Part shown: positions 51,217-62,069 of the stretch, piece by piece
How the letters are laid out: each line of letters begins with the position of its first letter
Numbering within the stretch: the stretch's first letter is position 1
NCBI GenBank assembly: GCA_964036315.1
Contig: OZ038485.1
Location: 72,908,824-72,972,823, forward strand
Direction: 5' to 3'
Length of the DNA: 64,000 nucleotides
DNA from: Acanthosepion esculentum
Lineage: Eukaryota > Mollusca > Cephalopoda > Sepiida > Sepiidae
Program-made: the position numbers and the translations under genes
The notes under the pieces: model-generated
Seen by the model: the letters and a program-made list of their open reading frames with translations, nothing else
Database searches by the model: none
What the model was told of the DNA's origin: nothing

Positions 51217-52302
51217 TAATTTTATTGGTTTTCTAAAGATTTCAATAAGTAAATCAATTTTACAAACAACCGTGTTTAAGGTTGAAAAACAAGCCAAAAC
51301 TGCTTGCTTTTACACCTAAAATTCAATATTTTTCAAAACTTTGTAAAACTTAAAATTTGCAATATAACTTTGTGAAAACTGTTGAAACTTGTTGAAATGA
51401 ATACTTTTCGATCGGTAACATATCGATTTTCAATAATTTTATTGGTTTTCTAAAGATTTCAATAAGTAAATCAATTTTACAAACAACAGTGTTTAACGTT
51501 GAAAAACAAGCCAAAACAGCTTGCTTTTTACACCTAAAATTCAATATTTTTCAAAACTTTGTAAAACTTAAAATTTGCAATATAACTTTGTGAAAACTGT
51601 TGAAACTTGTTGAAATCAATAGTTTTCGATCGATAACATATCGATTTTCAATAATTTTATTGGTTTTCTAAAGATTTCAATAAGTAAATCAATTTTACAC
51701 GCAACCGTGTTTAACGTTGAAAAACAAGCCAAAACAGCTTGCTTTTGCACCTAAAATTCAATATTTTTCAAAACTTTGTAAAACTTAAAATTTGCAATAT
51801 AACTTTGTGAAAACTGTTGAAACTTGTTGAAATGAATACTTTTCGATCGGTAACATATCGATTTTCAATAATTTTATTGGTTTTCTAAAGATTTCAATAA
51901 GTAAATCAATTTTACAAACAACAGTGTTTAACGTTGAAAAACAAGCCAAAACAGCTTGCTTTTACACCTAAGATTCAATATTTTTCAAAACTTTGTAAAG
52001 CTTAAAATTTGCAATATAACTTTGTGAAAACTGTTGAAACTTGTTGAAATGAATACTTTTCGATCGGTAACATATCGATTTTCAATAATTTTATTGGTTT
52101 TCTAAAGATTTCAATAAGTAAATCAATTTTACAAACAACAGTGTTTAACGTTGAAAAACAAGCCAAAACAGCTTGCTTTTACACATAAAATTCAATATTT
52201 TTCAAAACTTTGTAAAACTTAAAATTTGCAATATAACTTTGTGAAAACTGTTGAAACTTGTTGAAATGAATACTTTTCGATCGGTAACATATCGATTTTC
52301 AA
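51217..52302 (+). repeat. 5-monomer HOR, copy 2 (1086 bp)
   Basis: Same five monomers as at 50131, without that copy's private changes. Its last two monomers (51869-52302, 434 bp) are then duplicated at 52303-52736, a dimer nested in the pentamer. 'aagattc' is at about 50885, 51971 and 52405. Confidence 0.88.
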
Positions 52303-53604
52303 TAATTTTATTGGTTTTCTAAAGATTTCAATAAGTAAATCAATTTTACAAACAACAGTGTTTAACGTTGAAAAACAAGCCAAAACAGCTTGCTTTTACA
52401 CCTAAGATTCAATATTTTTCAAAACTTTGTAAAGCTTAAAATTTGCAATATAACTTTGTGAAAACTGTTGAAACTTGTTGAAATGAATACTTTTCGATCG
52501 GTAACATATCGATTTTCAATAATTTTATTGGTTTTCTAAAGATTTCAATAAGTAAATCAATTTTACAAACAACAGTGTTTAACGTTGAAAAACAAGCCAA
52601 AACAGCTTGCTTTTACACATAAAATTCAATATTTTTCAAAACTTTGTAAAACTTAAAATTTGCAATATAACTTTGTGAAAACTGTTGAAACTTGTTGAAA
52701 TGAATACTTTTCGATCGGTAACATATCGATTTTCAATAATTTTATTGGTTTTCTAAAGATTTCAATAAGTAAATCAATTTTACAAACAACCGTGTTTAAG
52801 GTTGAAAAACAAGCCAAAACTGCTTGCTTTTACACCTAAAATTCAATATTTTTCAAAACTTTGTAAAACTTAAAATTTGCAATATAACTTTGTGAAAACT
52901 GTTGAAACTTGTTGAAATGCATACTTTTCGATCGGTAACATATCGATTTTCAATAATTTTATTGGTTTTCTAAAGATTTCAATAAGTAAATCAATTTTAC
53001 AAACAACAGTGTTTAACGTTGAAAAACAAGCCAAAACAGCTTGCTTTTACACCTAAAATTCAATATTTTTCAAAACTTTGTAAAACTTAAAATTTGCAAT
53101 ATAACTTTGTGAAAACTGTTGAAACTTGTTGAAATGAATACTTTTCGATCGGTAACATATCGATTTTCAATAATTTTATTGGTTTTCTAAAGATTTCAAT
53201 AAGTAAATCAATTTTACAAACAACCGTGTTTAAGGTTGAAAAACAAGCCAAAACAGCTTGCTTTTACACATAAAATTCAATATTTTTCAAAACTTTGTAA
53301 AACTTAAAATTTGCAATATAACTTTGTGAAAACTGTTGAAACTTGTTGAAATGAATACTTTTCGATCGGTAACATATCGATTTTCAATAATTTTATTGGT
53401 TTTCTAAAGATTTCAATAAGTAAATCAATTTTACAAACAACCGTGTTTAAGGTTGAAAAACAAGCCAAAACTGCTTGCTTTTACACCTAAAATTCAATAT
53501 TTTTCAAAACTTTGTAAAACTTAAAATTTGCAATATAACTTTGTGAAAACTGTTGAAACTTGTTGAAATCTATACTTTTCGATCAATAACATATCGATTT
53601 TCAA
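52303..53604 (+). repeat. Dimer duplicate and K/M tail of pentamer region
   Basis: M('aagattc')-M(A100) duplicate at 52303-52736, then K(T85) with 'gcatac', M t1, K(A100)t1, and K(T85) with a degenerate tail ('ctatac', 'gatcaataac'). Confidence 0.8.
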
Positions 53605-56600
53605 TAATTTTATTGGTTTTCTAAAGATTTCAATAAGTAAATCAATTTTACAAACAACAGTGTTTAACGTTGAAAAACAAGCCAAAACAGCTTGCTTTTA
53701 CACCTAAAATTCAATATTTTTCAAAACTTTGTAAAACTTAAAATTTGCAATATAACTTTGTGAAAACTGTTGAAACTTGTTGAAATCAATAGTTTTCGAT
53801 CGATAACATATCCATTTTCAATAATTTTATTGGTTTTCTAAAGATTTCAATAAGTAAATCAATTTTACACGCAACCCTGTTTAACGTTGAAAAACAAGCC
53901 AAAACAGCTTGCTTTTGCACCTAAAATTCAATATTTTTCAAAACTTTGTAAAACTTAAAATTTGCAATATAACTTTGTGAAAACTGTTGAAAATTGTTGA
54001 AATCAATAGTTTTCGATCGGTAACATATCGATTTTCAATAATTTTATTGGTTTTCTAAAGATTTCAATAAGTAAATCAATTTTACAAACAACCGTGTTTA
54101 AGGTTGAAAAACAAGCCAAACCAGCTTGCTTTTACACATAAAATTCAATATTTTTCAAAACTTTGTAAAACTTAAAATTTGCAATATAACTTTGTGAAAA
54201 CTGTTGAAACTTGTTGAAATGAATACTTTTCGATCGGTAACATATCGATTTTCAATAATTTTATTGGTTTTCTAAAGATTTCAATAAGTAAATCAATTTT
54301 ACAAACAACCGTGTTTAAGGTTGAAAAACAAGCCAAAACTGCTTGCTTTTACACCTAAAATTCAATATTTTTCAAAACTTTGTAAAACTTAAAATTTGCA
54401 ATATAACTTTGTGAAAACTGTTGAAACTTGTTGAAATTAATACTTTTCGATCGGTAACATATCGATTTTCAATAATTTTATTGGTTTTCTAAAGATTTCA
54501 ATAAGTAAATCAATTTTACAAACAACATTGTTTAACGTTGAAAAACAAGCCAAAACAGCTTGCTTTTTACACCTAAAATTCAATATTTTTCAAAACTTTG
54601 TAAAACTTAAAATTTGCAATATAACTTTGTGAAAACTGTTGAAACTTGTTGAAATCAATAGTTTTCGATCGATAACATATCGATTTTCAATAATTTTATT
54701 GGTTTTCTAAAGATTTCAATAAGTAAATCAATTTTACACGCAACCGTGTTTAACGTTGAAAAACAAGCCAAAACAGCTTGCTTTTGCACCTAAAATTCAA
54801 TATTTTTCAAAACTTTGTAAAACTTAAAATTTGCAATATAACTTTGTGAAAACTGTTGAAACTTGTTGAAATGAATACTTTTCGATCGGTAACATATCGA
54901 TTTTCAATAATTTTATTGGTTTTCTAAAGATTTCAATAAGTAAATCAATTTTACAAACAACCGTGTTTAAGGTTGAAAAACAAGCCAAAACTGCTTGCTT
55001 TTACACCTAAAATTCAATATTTTTCAAAACTTTGTAAAACTTAAAATTTGCAATATAACTTTGTGAAAACTGTTGAAACTTGTTGAAATGAATACTTTTC
55101 GATCGGTAACATATCGATTTTCAATAATTTTATTGGTTTTCTAAAGATTTCAATAAGTAAATCAATTTTGCAAACAACCGTGTTTAAGGTTGAAAAACAA
55201 GCCAAAACTGCTTGCTTTTACACCTAAAATTCAATATTTTTCAAAACTTTGTAAAACTTAAAATTTGCAATATAACTTTGTGAAAACTGTTGAAACTTGT
55301 TGAAATGAATACTTTTCGATCGGTAACATATCGATTTTCAATAATTTTATTGGTTTTCTAAAGATTTCAATAAGTAAATCAATTTTACAAACAACAGTGT
55401 TTAACGTTGAAAAACAAGCCAAAACAGCTTGCTTTTTACACCTAAAATTCAATATTTTTCAAAACTTTGTAAAACTTAAAATTTGCAATATAACTTTGTG
55501 AAAACTGTTGAAACTTGTTGAAATCAATAGTTTTCGATCGATAACATATCGATTTTCAATAATTTTATTGGTTTTCTAAAGATTTCAATAAGTAAATCAA
55601 TTTTACACGCAACCGTGTTTAACGTTGAAAATCAAGCCAAAACAGCTTGCTTTTGCACCTAAAATTCAATATTTTTCAAAACTTTGTAAAACTTAAAATT
55701 TGCAATATAACTTTGTGAAAACTGTTGAAACTTGTTGAAATGAATACTTTTCGATCGGTAACATATCGATTTTCAATAATTTTATTGGTTTTCTAAAGAT
55801 TTCAATAAGTAAATCAATTTTACAAACAACAGTGTTTAACGTTGAAAAACAAGCCAAAACAGCTTGCTTTTACACCTAAAATTCAATATTTTTCAAAACT
55901 TTGTAAAACTTAAAATTTGCAATATAACTTTGTGAAAAATGTTGAAACTTGTTGAAATGAATACTTTTCGATCGGTAACATATCGATTTTCAATAATTTT
56001 ATTGGTTTTCTAAAGATTTCAATAAGTAAATCAATTTTACAAACAACCGTGTTTAAGGTTGAAAAACAAGCCAAAACTGCTTGCTTTTACACCTAAAATT
56101 CAATATTTTTCAAAACTTTGTAAAACTTAAAATTTGCAATATAACTTTGTGAAAACTGTTGAAACTTGTTGAAATGAATACTTTTCGATCGGTAACATAT
56201 CGATTTTCAATAATTTTATTGGTTTTCTAAAGATTTCAATAAGTAAATCAATTTTACAAACAACAGTGTTTAACGTTGAAAAACAAGCCAAAACAGCTTG
56301 CTTTTACACCTAAAATTCAATATTTTTCAAAACTTTGTAAAACTTAAAATTTGCAATATAACTTTGTGAAAACTGTTGAAACTTGTTGAAATGAATACTT
56401 TTCGATCGGTAACATATCGATTTTCAATAATTTTATTGGTTTTCTAAAGATTTCAATAAGTAAATCAATTTTACAAACAACCGTGTTTAAGGTTGAAAAA
56501 CAAGCCAAAACAGCTTGCTTTTACACATAAAATTCAATATTTTTCAAAACTTTGTAAAACTTAAAATTTGCAATATAACTTTGTGAAAACTGTTGAAACT

Positions 56601-59600
56601 TGTTGAAATGAATACTTTTCGATCGGTAACATATCGATTTTCAATAATTTTATTGGTTTTCTAAAGATTTCAATAAGTAAATCAATTTTACAAACAACCG
56701 TGTTTAAGGTTGAAAAACAAGCCAAAACTGCTTGCTTTTACACCTAAAATTCAATATTTTTCAAAACTTTGTAAAACTTAAAATTTGCAATATAACTTTG
56801 TGAAAACTGTTGAAACTTGTTGAAATCAATACTTTTCGATCGATAACATATCGATTTTTAATAATTTTATTGGTTTTCTAAAGATTTCAATAAGTAAATC
56901 AATTTTACAAACAACAGTGTTTAACGTTGAAAAACAAGCCAAAACAGCTTGCTTTTACACGTAAAATTCAATATTTTTCAAAACTTTGTAAAACTTAAAA
57001 TTTGCAATATAACTTTGTGAAAACTGTTGAAACTTGTTGAAATCAATAGTTTTCGATCGATAACATATCGATTTTCAATAATTTTATTGGTTTTCTAAAG
57101 ATTTCAATAAGTAAATCAATTTTACACGCAACCGTGTTTAACGTTGAAAAACAAGCCAAAACAGCTTGCTTTTACACCTAAAATTCAATATTTTTCAAAA
57201 CTTTGTAAAACTTAAAATTTGCAATATAACTTTGTGAAAACTGTTGAAACTTGTTGAAATCAATAGTTTTCGATCGATAACATATCGATTTTCAATAATT
57301 TTATTGGTTTTCTAAAGATTTCAATAAGTAAATCAATTTTACAAACAACAGTGTTTAACGTTGAAAAACAAGCCAAAACAGCTTGCTTTTACACCTAAAA
57401 TTCAATATTTTTCAAAACTTTGTAAAACTTAAAATTTGCAATATAACTTTGTGAAAACTGTTGAAACTTGTTGAAATCAATACTTTTCGATCGATAACAT
57501 ATCGATTTTCAATAATTTTATTGGTTTTCTAAAGATTTCAATAAGTAAATCAATTTTACACGCAACCGTGTTTAACGTTGAAAAACAAGCCAAAACAGCT
57601 TGCTTTTACACCTAAAATTCAATATTTTTCAAAACTTTGTAAAACTTAAAATTTGCAATATAACTTTGTGAAAACTGTTGAAACTTGTTGAAATGAATAC
57701 TTTTCGATCGGTAACATATCGATTTTCAATAATTTTATTGGTTTTCTAAAGATTTCAATAAGTAAATCAATTTTACAAACAACCGTGTTTAAGGTTGAAA
57801 AACAAGCCAAAACAGCTTGCTTTTACACCTAAAATTCAATATTTTTCAAAACTTTGTAAAACTTAAAATTTGCAATATAACTTTGTGAAAACTGTTGAAA
57901 CTTGTTGAAATGAATACTTTTCGATCGGTAACATATCGATTTTCAATAATTTTATTGGTTTTCTAAAGATTTCAATAAGTAAATCAATTTTACAAACAAC
58001 CGTGTTTAAGGTTGAAAAACAAGCCAAAACAGCTTGCTTTTACACCTAAAATTCAATATTTTTCAAAACTTTGTAAAACTTAAAATTTGCAATATAACTT
58101 TGTGAAAACTGTTGAAACTTGTTGAAATGAATACTTTTCGATCGGTAACATATCGATTTTCAATAATTTTATTGGTTTTCTAAAGATTTCAATAAGTAAA
58201 TCAATTTTACAAACAACCGTGTTTAAGGTTGAAAAACAAGCCAAAACTGCTTGCTTTTACACCTAAAATTCAATATTTTTCAAAACTTTGTAAAACTTAA
58301 AATTTGCAATATAACTTTGTGAAAACTGTTGAAACTTGTTGAAATGAATACTTTTCGATCGGTAACATATCGATTTTCAATAATTTTATTGGTTTTCTAA
58401 AGATTTCAATAAGTAAATCAATTTTACAAACAACCGTGTTTAAGGTTGAAAAACAAGCCAAAACATCTTGCTTTTACACCTAAAATTCAATATTTTTCAA
58501 AACTTTGTAAAACTTAAAATTTGCAATATAACTTTGTGAAAACTGTTGAAACTTGTTGAAATGAATACTTTTCGATCGGTAACATATCGATTTTCAATAA
58601 TTTTATTGGTTTTCTAAAGATTTCAATAAGTAAATCAATTTTACAAACAACCGTGTTTAAGGTTGAAAAACAAGCCAAAACTGCTTGCTTTTACACCTAA
58701 AATTCAATATTTTTCAAAACATTGTAAAACTTAAAATTTGCAATATAACTTTGTGAAAACTGTTGAAAATTGTTGAAATCAATAGTTTTCGATCGATAAC
58801 ATATCGATTTTCAATAATTTTATTGGTTTTCTAAAGATTTCAATAAGTAAATCAATTTTACACGCAACCGTGTTTAACGTTGAAAAACAAGCCAAAACAG
58901 CTTGCTTTTACACCTAAAATTAAATATTTTTCAAAACTTTGTAAAACTTAAAATTTGCAATATAACTTTGTGAAAACTGTTGAAACTTGTTGAAATCAAT
59001 ACTGTTCGATCGATAACATATCGATTTTCAATAATTTTATTGGTTTTCTAAAGATTTCAATAAGTAAATCAATTTTACACGCAACCGTGTTTAACGTTGA
59101 AAAACAAGCCAAAACAGCTTGCTTTTACACCTAAAATTCAATATTTTTCAAAACTTTGTAAAACTTAAAATTTGCAATATAACTTTGTGAAAACTGTTGA
59201 AACTTGTTGAAATGAATACTTTTCGATCGGTAACATATCGATTTTCAATAATTTTATTGGTTTTCTAAAGATTTCAATAAGTAAATCAATTTTACAAACA
59301 ACCGTGTTTAAGGTTGAAAAACAAGCCAAAACAGCTTGCTTTTACACATAAAATTCAATATTTTTCAAAACTTTGTAAAACTTAAAATTTGCAATATAAC
59401 TTTGTGAAAACTGTTGAAACTTGTTGAAATCAATAGTTTTCGATCGATAACATATCGATTTTCAATAATTTTATTGGTTTTCTAAAGATTTCAATAAGTA
59501 AATCAATTTTACACGCAACCGTGTTTAACGTTGAAAAACAAGCCAAAACAGCTTGCTTTTGCACCTAAAATTCAATATTTTTCAAAACTTTGTGAAACTT

Positions 59601-60333
59601 AAAATTTGCAATATAACTTTGTGAAAACTGTTGAAACTTGTTGAAATCAATAGTTTTGGATCGATAACATATCGATTTTCAATAATTTTATTGGTTTTCT
59701 AAAGATTTCAATAAGTAAATCAATTTTACACGCAACCGTGTTTAACGTTGAAAAACAAGCCAAAACAGCTTGCTTTTGCACCTAAAATTCAATATTTTTC
59801 AAAACTTTGTAAAACATAAAATTTGCAATATAACTTTGTGAAAACTGTTGAAACTTGTTGAAATCAATAGTTTTCGATCGATAACATATCGATTTTCAAT
59901 AATTTTATTGGTTTTCTAAAGATTTCAATAAGTAAATCAATTTTACAAACAACAGTGTTTAACGTTGAAAAACAAGCCAAAACAGCTTGCTTTTACACCT
60001 AAAATTCAATATTTTTCAAAACTTTGTAAAACTTAAAATTTGCAATATAACTTTGTGAAAACTGTTGAAACTTGTTGAAATGAATACTTTTCGATCGGTA
60101 ACATATCGATTTTCAATAATTTTATTGGTTTTCTAAAGATTTCAATAAGTAAATCAATTTTACAAACAACAGTGTTTAACGTTGAAAAACAAGCCAAAAC
60201 AGCTTGCTTTTACACCTAAAATTCAATATTTTTCAAAACTTTGTAAAACTTAAAATTTGCAATATAACTTTGTGAAAACTGTTGAAACTTGTTGAAATCA
60301 ATAGTTTTCGATCGATAACATATCGATTTTCAA
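53605..60333 (+). repeat. More diverged stretch with many private substitutions
   Basis: 31 monomers without a clear long HOR; the K(T85)-M(218 bp)-L(G96) trio recurs at 54256 and 55125. Private changes include 'tatccat' (near 53811), 'ccctg' (53875), 'accagc' (54121), 'attaatac' (54437), 'acattg' (54527), 'ttttgcaaac' (55166), 'aaatcaag' (55629), 'aaaaatg' (55936), 'acatctt' (58465), 'aacattg' (58719), 'taaatat' (58921), 'actgttcg' (59001), 'tgtgaaact' (59592) and 'ttggatcg' (59656). It looks less recently homogenised than 33-49 kb. Confidence 0.78.
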
Positions 60334-62069
60334 TAATTTTATTGGTTTTCTAAAGATTTCAATAAGTAAATCAATTTTACAAACAACCGTGTTTAAGGTT
60401 GAAAAACAAGCCAAAACAGCTTGCTTTTACACCTAAAATTCAATATTTTTCAAAACTTTGTAAAACTTAAAATTTGCAATATAACTTTGTGAAAACTGTT
60501 GAAACTTGTTGAAATGAATACTTTTCGATCGGTAACATATCGATTTTCAATAATTTTATTGGTTTTCTAAAGATTTCAATAAGTAAATCAATTTTACAAA
60601 CAACCGTGTTTAAGGTTGAAAAACAAGCCAAAACAGCTTGCTTTTACACCTAAAATTCAATATTTTTCAAAACTTTGTAAAACTTAAAATTTGCAATATA
60701 ACTTTGTGAAAACTGTTGAAACTTGTTGAAATGAATACTTTTCGATCGGTAACATATCGATTTTCAATAATTTTATTGGTTTTCTAAAGATTTCAATAAG
60801 TAAATCAATTTTACAAACAACCGTGTTTAAGGTTGAAAAACAAGCCAAAACTGCTTGCTTTTACACCTAAAATTCAATATTTTTCAAAACTTTGTAAAAC
60901 TTAAAATTTGCAATATAACTTTGTGAAAACTGTTGAAACTTGTTGAAATGAATACTTTTCGATCGGTAACATATCGATTTTCAATAATTTTATTGGTTTT
61001 CTAAAGATTTCAATAAGTAAATCAATTTTACAAACAACCGTGTTTAAGGTTGAAAAACAAGCCAAAACAGCTTGCATTTACACCTAAAATTCAATATTTT
61101 TCAAAACTTTGTAAAACTTAAAATTTGCAATATAACTTTGTGAAAACTGTTGAAACTTGTTGAAATGAATACTTTTCGATCGGTAACATATCGATTTTCA
61201 ATAATTTTATTGGTTTTCTAAAGATTTCAATAAGTAAATCAATTTTACAAACAACCGTGTTTAAGGTTGAAAAACAAGCCAAAACTGCTTGCTTTTACAC
61301 CTAAAATTCAATATTTTTCAAAACTTTGTAAAACTTAAAATTTGCAATATAACTTTGTGAAAACTGTTGAAACTTGTTGAAATGAATACTTTTCGATCGG
61401 TAACATATCGATTTTCAATAATTTTATTGGTTTTCTAAAGATTTCAATAAGTAAATCAATTTTACAAACAACCGTGTTTAAGGTTGAAAAACAAGCCAAA
61501 ACAGCTTGCTTTTACACCTAAAATTCAATATTTTTCAAAACTTTGTAAAACTTAAAATTTGCAATATAACTTTGTGAAAACTGTTGAAACTTGTTGAAAT
61601 GAATACTTTTCGATCGGTAACATATCGATTTTCAATAATTTTATTGGTTTTCTAAAGATTTCAATAAGTAAATCAATTTTACAAACAACCGTGTTTAAGG
61701 TTGAAAAACAAGCCAAAACAGCTTGCTTTTACACATAAAATTCAATATTTTTCAAAACTTTGTAAAACTTAAAATTTGCAATATAACTTTGTGAAAACTG
61801 TTGAAACTTGTTGAAATGAATACTTTTCGATCGGTAACATATCGATTTTCAATAATTTTATTGGTTTTCTAAAGATTTCAATAAGTAAATCAATTTTACA
61901 AACAACCGTGTTTAAGGTTGAAAAACAAGCCAAAACAGCTTGCTTTTACACCTAAAATTCAATATTTTTCAAAACTTTGTAAAACTTAAAATTTGCAATA
62001 TAACTTTGTGAAAACTGTTGAAACTTGTTGAAATGAATACTTTTCGATCGGTAACATATCGATTTTCAA
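60334..62069 (+). repeat. Eight consecutive K/t1 monomers
   Basis: All eight have the K box and t1 tail and differ only at 85 and 100, plus 'gcattt' near 61075: plain, plain, T85, plain, T85, plain, A100, plain. It is the longest single-class run in the window and partly a plain/T85 dimer repeat. A similar run is at 57730-58814. It resembles a nearly monomeric array. Confidence 0.85.
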
